DNA from: an uncultured Pelosinus sp.
GTDB lineage: Bacteria; Bacillota; Negativicutes; Sporomusales; Acetonemataceae
DNA: 64,000 bases
Assembly (NCBI GenBank): GCA_900542835.1
Contig: UQPB01000002.1
Location: 62,001-126,000 of the forward strand
Direction of reading: 5' to 3'
Numbering within the stretch: position 1 is the stretch's first letter; every line of letters starts with the position of its first letter. The notes below the pieces were generated by a model. The model saw only the letters and a list, made by a program, of their open reading frames with translations. It did not search any database and had not been told where the DNA came from. A program made the position numbers and the translations under genes. Shown piece after piece: positions 32,758-42,179 of this stretch.

Positions 32758-33940
32758 GCAAACAGCGGTTGCCAATACCGCCAAAACCCTGGCCGCTTTT
32801 CGCAAACACAGGGTATCAGCGCATATGTTTACCTTTTCGACCGGTTATGCCTATGACGATATTGGCCGCGACACACTAGAGGCGATCTGGGCTGATATCT
32901 GCGGCGCTGACAAGGCGTTGTTCCGGACGCAATTTTGTTCCGGTACGCATGCGCTGGCCAGTGTTTTATTCGGCGTGTTGCGTCCCGGCGATGAATTGCT
33001 GGCTGCGGCAGGGGCACCGTATGATACAATGCAGTCAATTATCGGTTCTAACCGGGTAACACCGGGGTCGCTGCGCGACTGGGGCATTGCCTACCGTGAG
33101 ATTCCCTTGCTGCACGGTCGTGTCGATGAAGAAGGGCTGCTTGCCGCCATTAACGATAAAACCCGCATGGTTCTGATTCAGCGCTCCCGCGGTTACAGCC
33201 TGCGGGCGCCGTTGGCCGTTGAGGACATTGAGCGGCTGTGCAGCCGAATTAAGGCTGTCAAGGCCGACTGCATTTGCTTTGTTGATAACTGCTATGGCGA
33301 ATTTGTCGAAACCAAGGAACCGACGCAAGCCGGAGCCGACATCATGGCCGGTTCGCTGATTAAGAATCCCGGCGGCGGCATCGCTCCCACCGGCGGCTAT
33401 GTAACCGGCAGAGGCGATTTGGTGGATTTGGCCGCCGGCCGGTTGACAGCGCCGGGAATCGGCGGCGAAGTCGGCAGTTCGTTAGGCGCCAGCCGGTTGC
33501 TGTATCAGGGGCTGTTCATGGCGCCGCACGTTGTCGCACAGGCTGTCAAAAGCGCCGTCTTTGCCGCCGCTTTCTTTTCGCTGCTTGGTTATGAGACCAG
33601 CCCCGCCGCTGACGAGTTTCGAACCGATATTATTCAGGCGATCACGCTGCAGACGCCGGAGAAGATGGTGGCCTTTTGCCAGGCTTTGCAACAATATTCA
33701 CCGGTTGATTCGCATGTAAAACCAATTCCAAGCGGGATGCCGGGCTATGATGATGCGGTGGTTATGGCCGGCGGCACGTTTGTACAGGGAGCTTCAATCG
33801 AACTGAGTGCCGATGGTCCCTTACGCCCGCCATATGCAGTCTATCTGCAGGGGGCTTTGGCATTCGAGCACGCCCTGTTAGCCCTGACCGGGGCGGCAGC
33901 AGCTCTGCTCGACTCTGCGGCCGAGCGAAGCGGGAGTTGA
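32681..33940 (+). CDS. YnbB-type PLP-dependent lyase (methionine gamma-lyase/aluminium resistance family)
   Basis: A 419-residue fold-type I PLP enzyme of the YnbB family. Features: FSTGYAYDDIGRD, FCSGTHALASVLFGVLRPGD, DNCYGEFVE, and the PLP-lysine region IMAGSLIKNPGGGIAPTGGYV. Annotated relatives are called methionine gamma-lyase or aluminium resistance protein, without firm biochemistry. ATG 32681 lies inside the end of hflX and follows GAGGAGAAC. The hflX-ynbB order is conserved in many Bacillota. Confidence 0.87.
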   Translation: MDLLTHLEQTRNQAMRSIRPRLESIEQTAVANTAKTLAAFRKHRVSAHMFTFSTGYAYDDIGRDTLEAIWADICGADKALFRTQFCSGTHALASVLFGVLRPGDELLAAAGAPYDTMQSIIGSNRVTPGSLRDWGIAYREIPLLHGRVDEEGLLAAINDKTRMVLIQRSRGYSLRAPLAVEDIERLCSRIKAVKADCICFVDNCYGEFVETKEPTQAGADIMAGSLIKNPGGGIAPTGGYVTGRGDLVDLAAGRLTAPGIGGEVGSSLGASRLLYQGLFMAPHVVAQAVKSAVFAAAFFSLLGYETSPAADEFRTDIIQAITLQTPEKMVAFCQALQQYSPVDSHVKPIPSGMPGYDDAVVMAGGTFVQGASIELSADGPLRPPYAVYLQGALAFEHALLALTGAAAALLDSAAERSGS

Positions 33941-34003
33941 AAGCGGGCGCGGAAAGATTGCGGATAAAAACGGGAAAAACTTCTGGCATCGATTAGCGGG
34001 ATG

Positions 34004-34012
34004 TGGTATTAT
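34004..34012 (+). promoter_or_regulatory. Extended -10 element before guaB
   Basis: TGGTATTAT, a TGn extended -10 with TATTAT at 34007-34012, 35 bases before the guaB start. The -35 (TGGCAT at 33984) is weak. Confidence 0.4.
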
Positions 34013-34047
34013 TATTGGAAATACCCTTGTCCTGAAAGGAGATTATT

Positions 34048-35502
34048 ATGTTTGAAAACAAATTTGGTCAGGAAGGGCTGACCTTTGACGATGTCCTCTT
34101 AATTCCGGCGGAATCGAATGTCCTGCCAAGAGATGTCGCAATTGGCACAAAGCTGACCAAAAATATTTCACTTAATATTCCGATCATGAGTTCCGGCATG
34201 GATACCGTCACCGAAACCCGCATGGCTATCGCCATGGCCCGTGAAGGCGGCATTGGCGTGATACATAAAAACATGACGATTGAACGCCAGATGAACGAAA
34301 TTGATAAAGTGAAGCGCTCCGAACACGGAATTATTGTCGATCCGATCTTTCTATCCCCTGATAACCTGCTGCAGGATGCGCACGATCTGATGGAAAAGTA
34401 TCATATCTCCGGCGTACCGATTACGGAAAATGGCCGGCTTGTCGGGATTTTGACCAATCGCGATCTGCGCTTTGAAACGATTCTAAACCGGCCGATTCAT
34501 GAATGTATGACCCGGGAGCATCTTATCACGGCGCCGGTAGGGACTTCACTGGAAACCGCAAAAGAAATTCTGCGGAAAAACCGGATTGAAAAGCTGCCGC
34601 TGGTTGATGATGCGGGCAACTTAAAGGGCTTAATTACGATTAAAGATATTGAAAAGGCACAAAAATATCCCAATGCCGCCAAAGACTCCAAAGGCAGACT
34701 GCTGGTGGCAGCGGCGGTAGGGGTTGGTGCCGATATGATGGATCGTGTTGACGGCATTGTCAGTGCTAAGGTCGATGTGATTGTCGTCGATACGGCGCAT
34801 GGCCATTCCCGCGGCGTTATCGACGCGGTGCGGGCGATTAAGACGCGTTACCCGCATATTGATTTAATTGCCGGCAATGTCGCCACCGGCGCGGCGACCA
34901 AGGCGCTGATTGAAGCGGGCGTAGATGCGGTTAAAGTCGGTATCGGTCCCGGCTCTATTTGTACCACCCGGGTTATTGCCGGCATCGGCGTTCCTCAGAT
35001 TACGGCAGTCTATAATTGCGCGACTGCGGCCCGGCCCTATGGGATACCGGTTATTGCCGACGGCGGCATTAAATATTCCGGCGACATTGTCAAGGCGATT
35101 GCGGCCGGCGCTCAGGTTGTGATGATCGGCAACCTGCTGGCAGGCACCGAGGAGAGTCCGGGAGAAACGATTATCTATCAGGGCAGGAGCTATAAGGTAT
35201 ACCGCGGCATGGGTTCGCTGGGGGCAATGGTGGATGGCAGTAAGGATCGTTATTTTCAGGAAAATATGGATAAGCTGGTGCCGGAAGGCATTGAAGGACG
35301 GACCCCGTACAAAGGCTCTGTTGCCGATACGATTTTCCAGTTAATCGGCGGTCTGCGTGCCGGCATGGGTTATTGCGGTGTCGGTACAATTGAGGATTTG
35401 ATCACTAAAACCCAGTTTATCCGGATCACCAGCGCTGGCTTAAAAGAAAGCCATCCTCACGATGTCATTATTACCAAGGAATCCCCTAATTACAGTTTAT
35501 AA
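34048..35502 (+). CDS. guaB: Inosine-5'-monophosphate dehydrogenase
   Basis: A 484-residue enzyme oxidising IMP to XMP with NAD, the committed step to GMP. It opens EGLTFDDVLLIPAESNVLPRDV; two CBS domains occupy about residues 95-205. The catalytic Cys is in GIGPGSICTTRVIAGIG, the flap contains YRGMGSLGAM, and a C-terminal GGLRAGMGYCG follows. AAAGGAGA precedes the ATG. It is a single-gene unit with its own terminator. Confidence 0.98.
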   Translation: MFENKFGQEGLTFDDVLLIPAESNVLPRDVAIGTKLTKNISLNIPIMSSGMDTVTETRMAIAMAREGGIGVIHKNMTIERQMNEIDKVKRSEHGIIVDPIFLSPDNLLQDAHDLMEKYHISGVPITENGRLVGILTNRDLRFETILNRPIHECMTREHLITAPVGTSLETAKEILRKNRIEKLPLVDDAGNLKGLITIKDIEKAQKYPNAAKDSKGRLLVAAAVGVGADMMDRVDGIVSAKVDVIVVDTAHGHSRGVIDAVRAIKTRYPHIDLIAGNVATGAATKALIEAGVDAVKVGIGPGSICTTRVIAGIGVPQITAVYNCATAARPYGIPVIADGGIKYSGDIVKAIAAGAQVVMIGNLLAGTEESPGETIIYQGRSYKVYRGMGSLGAMVDGSKDRYFQENMDKLVPEGIEGRTPYKGSVADTIFQLIGGLRAGMGYCGVGTIEDLITKTQFIRITSAGLKESHPHDVIITKESPNYSL

Positions 35503-35524
35503 GCTGCAACGGCCGCTGGCGGCC

Positions 35525-35558
35525 AAAACGGCTCCGGCATTTGTCTGGGGCCGTTTTT
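35525..35558 (+). terminator. Rho-independent terminator of guaB
   Basis: AAAACGGCTCCGG (35525-35537) with CTGGGGCCGTTTT, two G-U pairs, then T residues. Confidence 0.85.
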
Positions 35559-35645
35559 CATTATCAGAGCGGCAGAAAAGCGGCATTTACGGTTATACTA
35601 ATTTTATGACCAGTTATAACGCACGCAGCCGCAGGAGGGATGAAC

Positions 35646-37652
35646 GTGAAAAATGCCGGCGGGATTAAACAGGCATTGGGCCGGGTAAGGCTTTTGAGCG
35701 CAGTTTTGCTTCTGGTTTGTTTTACCGTGTCCGGCTGCGCATCACTCGGCCTGCCGCCGACGGATAGTCTTGATGATTTACGCTTTGTTGAAGCGACTCA
35801 AGTTTTTGATATCAATGGGCAGCTCATTTCCAAACTGTTTGAGGAAAATCGGATTGTTGTGCCGATCAGCAGGATTAATCCCTATATCTATCAGGCGATT
35901 ATTGCCAATGAGGATACGCGCTTTTATCAGCATTTTGGTGTTGATCCCATCGGCATTTTACGCGCAGTTGTCGTTAACCTTCGCCGCGGCGAGGTGGCCG
36001 AGGGCGGCAGCACGATTACACAGCAATTGGCACGGAATATGTTCTTGAATCAGGAGCAAACCCTGACGCGGAAGCTGCGTGAAGCAGTTCTGGCGTTGAT
36101 GATTGAACGCCGCTTTTCCAAACAGGAAATTCTGCAGGCGTATTTAAACCAGGTTTATTTCGGTGAAGGGACATACGGGGTTGAGGCCGCCTCGCAAATG
36201 TATTTTGGCAAACACGCCGCCGATTTGTCGCTGGCGGAAAGCGCGCTGCTGGCCGGGCTGCCGCGGGGACCCAATCTGTATTCACCCTATGTGGATGCCG
36301 GTGCGGCGCAAAAGCGCCGCGGCGTCGTTCTGAGCGGAATGGCTGCCGCCGGCTTTATCAGCGCCGAGGAAGCAAAAGCCGCCAATGCGGAAGCGGTTGT
36401 CACCGCCGGCAAGAAACGGCGCACCGTGCAGGCATCCTACTTTCTGGATTATATCGCTAACGAACTGGTTGGCCGCTATGGCGCCAATCAGGTATTTAAG
36501 GGCGGCCTGACAATTCATACCACACTCGATATCAAGGCGCAGCAAATTGCCGAAACGGTTTTGGGGGAACAGCAGGGAGCGGTGCTTATTCTGGATCCCC
36601 GTAACGGCCATATACGGGCAATGGTGGGAGGCCGCAATTATCAGGAGAGTCAGATTAACCGGGTGCTGAACGAGGTGCGGCAGCCGGGATCGGCCTTTAA
36701 ACCGTTTGTTTATGCCACGGCTTTGAATCAGGGATTAACGCAGAACACGCTGTTTGTTGATGAACCGGTCAATATCGCCGGTTATCAGCCGAAAAACTAT
36801 GATAAAAAGAATATTGGCCCGGTGACAATGAAAAAGGCGCTCCGCCTCTCCCTCAACACTGTAGCGGTTAAACTGGCTAATCAGGTTGGGATCAGACCGG
36901 CTATCGATCTCGCCAGGCAGCTAGGCGTCAGTACGCTGACAGACGCGGACAACAACCTCAGCACCGCTTTGGGCGGCTTGACGGAAGGTGTTAATCTCAT
37001 GGAATTGACGGCTGCTTATTCAGCCTTTGCCAATGGCGGTGTTTATTCCAGGCCGATTGCGATTTTAAAAGTCACCGCTAAAAACGGTCAGGTCCTGGAA
37101 GAGAATCAGCCGCTGCAGACGGCGGTTCTCAGTCCGGAAACGGCATATTTGCTGACCGATATGCTGCAGAGCGTGATCCAGTCGGGTACTGGCAGGGCCG
37201 CTGCCATCGGCCGTCCCGCCGCCGGCAAAACCGGCACCGCGGATGAAACGGTAACCGCCTGGTTTATTGGCTATACGCCGGAATGGCTGGCGGGTATTTA
37301 TGTAGGCAATGACCGCCGTACTGCTATTGGACTGACTGGCGGCGAGGTAGCGGCAATGTGGGGACAAATGATGAACAAGGTAACTGCCGATTCGGCTGCA
37401 GCCGATTTTACCAGGCCGGCATCTATTGTCAGCGGCATTCCGATTTGTGCTGAAAGCGGTAAGGTCCCGATCGGGCGCTGTAAAGAAATTGAATATGATG
37501 CCTTTATCCGGGGAACAGAGCCGAAAAACATTCTGGGGCCTCTGCTTGCGCCGTTTTTAACACCTGACACGCCGGATGCGTCAGCTCCCGACGGAACGGA
37601 GCCCAAACCGCCGGCGCAGCCGAAGCGGAAATGGAAGTTTCCCTGGTTCTGA
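35646..37652 (+). CDS. Class A penicillin-binding protein (PBP1A family) with lipobox-like N terminus
   Basis: A 668-residue bifunctional peptidoglycan synthase. The transglycosylase domain has EDTRFYQHFGVDPIGILRA and EGGSTITQQLARN. The transpeptidase has SxxK in PGSAFKPF, SLN, and KTG in GKTGTADE. A Pro-rich C-tail ends in basic residues. The first 35 residues form a hydrophobic segment ending in TVSGCAS, which resembles a lipobox; class A PBPs normally have an uncleaved anchor. GTG 35646 is preferred because AGGAGG at 35633-35638 is too close to ATG 35640. Confidence 0.92.
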   Translation: MKNAGGIKQALGRVRLLSAVLLLVCFTVSGCASLGLPPTDSLDDLRFVEATQVFDINGQLISKLFEENRIVVPISRINPYIYQAIIANEDTRFYQHFGVDPIGILRAVVVNLRRGEVAEGGSTITQQLARNMFLNQEQTLTRKLREAVLALMIERRFSKQEILQAYLNQVYFGEGTYGVEAASQMYFGKHAADLSLAESALLAGLPRGPNLYSPYVDAGAAQKRRGVVLSGMAAAGFISAEEAKAANAEAVVTAGKKRRTVQASYFLDYIANELVGRYGANQVFKGGLTIHTTLDIKAQQIAETVLGEQQGAVLILDPRNGHIRAMVGGRNYQESQINRVLNEVRQPGSAFKPFVYATALNQGLTQNTLFVDEPVNIAGYQPKNYDKKNIGPVTMKKALRLSLNTVAVKLANQVGIRPAIDLARQLGVSTLTDADNNLSTALGGLTEGVNLMELTAAYSAFANGGVYSRPIAILKVTAKNGQVLEENQPLQTAVLSPETAYLLTDMLQSVIQSGTGRAAAIGRPAAGKTGTADETVTAWFIGYTPEWLAGIYVGNDRRTAIGLTGGEVAAMWGQMMNKVTADSAAADFTRPASIVSGIPICAESGKVPIGRCKEIEYDAFIRGTEPKNILGPLLAPFLTPDTPDASAPDGTEPKPPAQPKRKWKFPWF

Positions 37653-37681
37653 TTGTAGGTGCTACCAGGGTGTGGTACAAT
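37653..37681 (+). promoter_or_regulatory. Promoter before the tagA-like gene
   Basis: TTGTAG (37653-37658), 17 bases, TACAAT (37676-37681) with a TGG extension (37673-37675). It begins at the PBP stop codon. Confidence 0.5.
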
Positions 37682-37715
37682 AGGTGAGGAACGACAGAGT
37701 AGGGGAGATTCGGCG

Positions 37716-38441
37716 GTGAAGGAACGCGCGACAGTGTTAGGCGTTGGGATTGATGCAGTGACAATGGACGAGGCGCTGGCGAGGGTGAGCGGGTTTATTG
37801 AGGCAGGGGCGCCCCGGCTGGTAGCGACTGCGAATGCGGAAATGGTGATGCTGTCGCAAACCGATGCCCAGCTGCGGGCGATATTAGCGGCGGCCGACCT
37901 GGTAGTTCCCGACGGTGCCGGCGTGGTTTGGGCCGCCCGTTATCATGGCCAGCCGGTACCGGAGCGGGTAGCGGGCTATGATTTAACGCAGCGCCTGCTG
38001 GCGCATGCAGCCGTTGCCGGTTATCGGGTGTATTTTTTTGGCGCCGCTCCCGGGGTTGCTGAGGCTGCGGCAGCGGCGGGCCGGCAACAGTATCCGGGGC
38101 TGGTGATTGCCGGAATCCGCAATGGTTTTTTTCAGGACTCGGACACGGCAGCGGTTATTGACGATATACGCCAGGCGCGGCCGCATATTTTGCTGGCCGC
38201 GCTGGGAGTACCGAAACAGGAAAAATGGCTGTATCGCCATTTGACCGCACTTGATGTGCCAGTCTGCATTGGTGTCGGCGGCAGCTTTGACGTCATGGCA
38301 GGAGTAGTGACGCGAGCCCCCCGCTGGATGCAGCGATCCGGCCTGGAATGGCTGTACCGGCTGCTGTGCCAGCCGCAGCGCCTGGGCCGGATGCTGGTTT
38401 TACCTAAGTTCGTCTGGCGGGTAGTATTGAAAAACCATTAG
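37716..38441 (+). CDS. WecG/TagA/CpsF family glycosyltransferase
   Basis: A 241-residue GT26-family enzyme that transfers N-acetylmannosamine (or a related sugar) to an undecaprenyl-linked GlcNAc in teichoic acid or surface glycan synthesis. Features: GVGIDAVTMDEAL, TANAEMVMLSQ, PDGAGVVWAARY, ALGVPKQEKW and GVGGSFDVMAG. GTG 37716 follows GGGGAG. A secondary-polymer role is inferred because no other glycan genes are adjacent. Confidence 0.88.
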   Translation: MKERATVLGVGIDAVTMDEALARVSGFIEAGAPRLVATANAEMVMLSQTDAQLRAILAAADLVVPDGAGVVWAARYHGQPVPERVAGYDLTQRLLAHAAVAGYRVYFFGAAPGVAEAAAAAGRQQYPGLVIAGIRNGFFQDSDTAAVIDDIRQARPHILLAALGVPKQEKWLYRHLTALDVPVCIGVGGSFDVMAGVVTRAPRWMQRSGLEWLYRLLCQPQRLGRMLVLPKFVWRVVLKNH

Positions 38442-38467
38442 ACAAAGGCTACCCTCTATATTATAAT
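38439..38467 (+). promoter_or_regulatory. psd operon promoter
   Basis: TAGACA (38439-38444), 17 bases, TATAAT (38462-38467). The -35 overlaps the tagA-like stop codon. Confidence 0.7.
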
Positions 38468-38493
38468 GATTTGAGGAAAAAGAGAGTTCAGCC

Positions 38494-38523
38494 AGCAAGT
38501 TGCCTGCTTGCTTTTTGTTTTTT
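38494..38523 (+). terminator. Terminator-like hairpin in the psd leader
   Basis: AGCAAG (38494-38499) with CTTGCT (38507-38512), followed by a T-rich tract. It lies between the psd promoter and the psd start, so it may act as an attenuator; it could instead end transcripts from upstream. Confidence 0.6.
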
Positions 38524-38556
38524 TTCGTCTGCCTGACGCCTTAAGGAGGTGCATAT

Positions 38557-39195
38557 GTGACCAATTCGCCTATCGTGAAAGAAGGACATACATATATACT
38601 GATTTTGCTTGCCATTACGCTGGTGCTGGGAGTGGCGGCCGGTCCTTATTGGAGCATTATCCCGGGCACGCTTGCCGCTTTTGTTACATTTTTTTTCCGC
38701 AATCCCCGGCGCAAGGTGCCGCAGCAGCCTGGCCTGATTCTTTCTCCCGCCGATGGGACCGTCATGAGTGTGTCGGAGGTATTTGAAGATCAGTTTTTAA
38801 ATAGTCCGGGCACTAAGGTCAGTATCTTTTTGTCCGTATTTGATGTTCATGTTAACCGCAGCCCGATTGAGGGGGATATTAAATTTCAGCAATATACCTG
38901 CGGCCGCTTTAAACCCGCGTTCAAGGCATCGGCAGGTTTTGAAAATGAGCGTCATGCCATCGGCATCGAGTGCGATGAGTTGAAAATTTTAGTGACGCAG
39001 ATCGCCGGCCTGATCGCCCGCCGTATCGTCTCCTGGGTTACTGTCGGCAGCTTGCTCGAACGGGGACAGCGTTACGGTATGATTAAGTTTGGGTCTTGTA
39101 CGGAAGTCATCGTTCCTCTGAATGTGGATATCCTGGTGCAGAAGGGGGATCGCGTGGTTGGAGGCGAGACGATTATAGGGAGGGTACGGCAATAA
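38557..39195 (+). CDS. psd: Phosphatidylserine decarboxylase, short type
   Basis: A 212-residue proenzyme that makes phosphatidylethanolamine. Two N-terminal membrane helices (YILILLAITLVLGVAAG and following) precede the RNPRRKVP and SPADGTV region and SIFLSVFDVHVNRSP. The pyruvoyl-forming Ser is Ser180 in KFGSCTEV; the short-type family usually has GSR here and the long type GST. GTG 38557 follows AAGGAGGTG. Its stop overlaps the pssA start by one base, linking synthesis and decarboxylation of phosphatidylserine. Confidence 0.93.
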   Translation: MTNSPIVKEGHTYILILLAITLVLGVAAGPYWSIIPGTLAAFVTFFFRNPRRKVPQQPGLILSPADGTVMSVSEVFEDQFLNSPGTKVSIFLSVFDVHVNRSPIEGDIKFQQYTCGRFKPAFKASAGFENERHAIGIECDELKILVTQIAGLIARRIVSWVTVGSLLERGQRYGMIKFGSCTEVIVPLNVDILVQKGDRVVGGETIIGRVRQ

Positions 39196-39860
39196 TGAGA
39201 AGCCTTATTCCCAACGCATTAACGGCGTTGAACCTGGTTTTTGGCGTTTTTGCCATTATATCCGCTTACCATGAGCAGTTTCAACAAGCGGGGGCATTGA
39301 TTTTAGCGGCGATGATCGCCGATGGTCTGGACGGCAGAGTCGCCAGATTTTTTGGCGTCAGCGGCGATTTTGGCAAAGAACTGGATTCGCTCTGTGACTT
39401 GGTCTCCTTCGGTGTCGCACCCGGCTTTTTAGCTTATGTTCTGGTGCTGCACGAATGGGGCGGGGCCGGCATGGCGATCGCGGCATTGTTCGCAACCTGC
39501 GGTGCGCTGCGCCTGGCAAGATTTAATGTTAATGTCGGCATTGTCAAAGGCTTTTTTATGGGGCTGCCGATCCCTGCTGCCGGCTGTGTGATCGCGACGT
39601 TTATTATGACAGGACTGAAGCCGGAGGGAATCTGGTTCCCTGTTATGATGAGTATTGTCGCGCTGCTGATGGTCAGCACTGTTCGCTATCCCGATTTCAA
39701 GGGGAAAGGCGGCGAACCGGTACGTCTGATTCCGGCCGCGTTAACGCTGTTCTTAGCCGGTTATTTGATTTATCTGTTCGGCGGTGTGAACCTGTTTATT
39801 CCCTTTTTCGCGTTTGCTGTGTTCGGTATCATTAATACGGCGTTTGCTTTATTTGATTAA
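39195..39860 (+). CDS. pssA: CDP-diacylglycerol-serine O-phosphatidyltransferase
   Basis: A 221-residue membrane enzyme making phosphatidylserine from CDP-diacylglycerol and serine. The CDP-alcohol phosphotransferase motif DGx2ARx8Gx3Dx3D is complete at residues 46-68 (DGRVARFF...GKELDSLCD). Six or more membrane helices follow. ATG 39195 follows GGGAGGG and overlaps the psd stop. The next 135 bases contain no gene. Confidence 0.93.
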   Translation: MRSLIPNALTALNLVFGVFAIISAYHEQFQQAGALILAAMIADGLDGRVARFFGVSGDFGKELDSLCDLVSFGVAPGFLAYVLVLHEWGGAGMAIAALFATCGALRLARFNVNVGIVKGFFMGLPIPAAGCVIATFIMTGLKPEGIWFPVMMSIVALLMVSTVRYPDFKGKGGEPVRLIPAALTLFLAGYLIYLFGGVNLFIPFFAFAVFGIINTAFALFD

Positions 39861-39995
39861 ACGCGGCAGCGCACGGGAATACATCCCGGCATCCGGGGAT
39901 ATAGTACATACAAGTGCTTATCGCTGCAGCCCGCATGCAGTCTTTCGCGGCGCGGATGCGTATAAGCGAATATGGCTGATTAAAGGAGAATCTCC

Positions 39996-41279
39996 ATGAA
40001 CTATACGTTCGATTATATAATGGTTCCTATGCAACTGATCATCGTTTTCTTTACACTCTATTACTTTTTTATCGCCTTTTTCGGCATGTGGCGGCGCCGG
40101 GAAGCCAAGATCCTGACTCCTGAGAAAACCTTTGCCGTTATTGTCGCCGCTCACAACGAAGAGCAAGTAATTGGACAATTAGTGGAGAATCTGCACTACC
40201 TGAACTATCCGGATGAGCTTTATGACATTTTCGTCGTCGCTGACAACTGTCAGGACCGGACGGCGGAAATATCACGCGCCAAAGGCGCACTGGTCTATGA
40301 ACGGTTTAATGATCAGCAGCGGGGCAAAGGCTATGCCATGGAGTGGATCTTTACCAAGCTATTCAGCCTTGAGCGCAAATACGACGCAGTGGTTGTTTTT
40401 GATGCCGATAATCTGGTGCATCCGAACTTCCTGCGGGAAATGAACAGCCGCCTGTGCAAGGGCGAAAAAGTCATCCAGGGTTACCTGGATGCGAAGAATC
40501 CCAATGATACCTGGATTTCTGGCACCTTTGCCATTTCCTTCTGGCTGGTTAATCATATCTGGCATCTGGCGAAGTATCAGCTCGGTCTGTCAAGCGTTCT
40601 CGGCGGCACCGGTATGTGCATTTCGACCGATATCTTATACCGCTTTGGCTGGGGGGCTACCTGCCTGACCGAAGATATGGAATTTACGATGAAGGTCCTG
40701 TTGAAGGGCATCCGGACGACCTGGGCACATGAGGCGATTGTCTATGATGAGAAGCCGTTGACCTTCAAGCAATCCTGGAAACAGCGAAAGCGTTGGGCGC
40801 AGGGACATTTCGATGTTGCCGGACGCTATATTCCCCATTTGATCTATGAAGGCATTAAGCAGCGGAATATTTGCATCCTCGATGGGGTAATCCATTTGCT
40901 GCAGCCGCATTTTCTGATCATGTCCACTTTCTTTGTCCTGTGCAGCTACCTGTATTATATTGAGCCGTTTTACACCAATATCCTTTACAAAATCCTGCCG
41001 ATCGAGGTATGGACGCTGATCGGTGTCGGGCAATATATTTTCCCGGTGATTGTTCTGACTAAAACCCGGGCCCACTGGAAGTCCTGGCTGTACATGATTG
41101 TTTATCCGTTGTTTGTATACAGCTGGATTCCCATTACGTTTATCGGCTTCTGGCATCGCAATGACCGTGAATGGAGCCATACCCAGCACACGCGCAGTCT
41201 CAGCTACCATGAGCTGATTATGACACAGGACGATTTTGCCAAGCATGAGGAGCTGCTCAGCAAACAGGTGACAAAATAA
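39996..41279 (+). CDS. Membrane glycosyltransferase, GT2 family
   Basis: A 427-residue processive-type GT2 enzyme. An N-terminal membrane helix is followed by the GT-A domain: VIVAAHNEEQVIGQLVENL, DNCQDRTAE, the DxD motif in VFDADNLVHPNF, TED, and QxxRW in QRKRWAQGHF. Three or four C-terminal membrane helices follow. This matches poly-N-acetylglucosamine/cellulose-synthase-like enzymes, but the sugar is unknown. AAAGGAGAA precedes the ATG. It is a single gene with its own terminator. Confidence 0.88.
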   Translation: MNYTFDYIMVPMQLIIVFFTLYYFFIAFFGMWRRREAKILTPEKTFAVIVAAHNEEQVIGQLVENLHYLNYPDELYDIFVVADNCQDRTAEISRAKGALVYERFNDQQRGKGYAMEWIFTKLFSLERKYDAVVVFDADNLVHPNFLREMNSRLCKGEKVIQGYLDAKNPNDTWISGTFAISFWLVNHIWHLAKYQLGLSSVLGGTGMCISTDILYRFGWGATCLTEDMEFTMKVLLKGIRTTWAHEAIVYDEKPLTFKQSWKQRKRWAQGHFDVAGRYIPHLIYEGIKQRNICILDGVIHLLQPHFLIMSTFFVLCSYLYYIEPFYTNILYKILPIEVWTLIGVGQYIFPVIVLTKTRAHWKSWLYMIVYPLFVYSWIPITFIGFWHRNDREWSHTQHTRSLSYHELIMTQDDFAKHEELLSKQVTK

Positions 41280-41300
41280 CTTAAAAGAAGCGATCTTTTT

Positions 41301-41330
41301 ATGATGAGTGTTTTGCTCATCATTTTTCTA
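41301..41330 (+). terminator. Rho-independent terminator of the GT2 gene
   Basis: ATGATGAG (41301-41308) with CTCATCAT (41316-41323), then TTTTTCT. Confidence 0.85.
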
Positions 41331-41359
41331 TAAAGCTGTATTGAAAAAGGGGGATGTCC

Positions 41360-42118
41360 TTGTATATTCTGATCACCAACGACGACGGTATCCATGCGCC
41401 CGGCATCCGGGCGCTGTGGACAGAACTTTCGGCAATCGCCGATATTGCGGTTGTTGCGCCTGATAGCGAGCGCAGCGCCTGCAGCCAGTCTATCACTGTG
41501 CATCATCCGATCCGCTTAAGTGAATATGCGCTGGCGCAGCCGGGCATAACCGCCTGGAGTATAGACGGAACACCGACCGATTGCGTCAAAGTCGCGCTGG
41601 AGGCCCTGCTGCCGCAGCAGCCGGATATTGTTGTTTCCGGTATCAATAATGGCCCCAATCTGGGGACTGATGTTCTGTACTCCGGCACGGTAAGCGCTGC
41701 GATTGAAGCCGCTCTGCACGGGCTGCCGGCCATCGCCGTTTCGCTGGCGGCGGCACGGCCGGAAGACTTTAGCGTGGCCGCCAGCTATGCCAGACAAATC
41801 GTGGAAAAGGTGCTGTCACAGCCGGCTTTGCCACAGCGTACCTTGTTGAATGTCAATGTGCCGCCGCTGCCGGCGGCGGCAATTAAGGGAATGGCGGTCA
41901 CTACGCTGGGCACGGTGAATTATGAAAATGTGTTTGAACAGCGCCAGGATCCGCGCGGGCGGGCCTACTTCTGGATGGCAGGCAATCTGGTAGACGCCGG
42001 CAATGCTCCCGATTCTGATGTGGAAGTGATAAAGGCCGGCAGGGTTTCGGTGACGCCGATACACTTCGATCTGACTAACTACGCTATTCTGGATGCGGTA
42101 AAATCCTGGGACTGGTAG
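41360..42118 (+). CDS. surE: 5'-nucleotidase SurE
   Basis: A 252-residue metal-dependent nucleoside monophosphate phosphatase. The N terminus MYILITNDDGIHAPGIRAL is diagnostic. APDSERSACSQS, SIDGTPTDCVKVAL, SGINNGPNLGTDVLYSGTVSAA and NVNVPPLP follow. I chose TTG 41360 because AAGGGGG abuts ATG 41354 with no spacer. Confidence 0.94.
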   Translation: MYILITNDDGIHAPGIRALWTELSAIADIAVVAPDSERSACSQSITVHHPIRLSEYALAQPGITAWSIDGTPTDCVKVALEALLPQQPDIVVSGINNGPNLGTDVLYSGTVSAAIEAALHGLPAIAVSLAAARPEDFSVAASYARQIVEKVLSQPALPQRTLLNVNVPPLPAAAIKGMAVTTLGTVNYENVFEQRQDPRGRAYFWMAGNLVDAGNAPDSDVEVIKAGRVSVTPIHFDLTNYAILDAVKSWDW

Positions 42119-42179
42119 TGTTCAGCCCGTCATAAAATTTGACTGCTTGCATACATTTATGATAGTGGGAGGGATGTAT

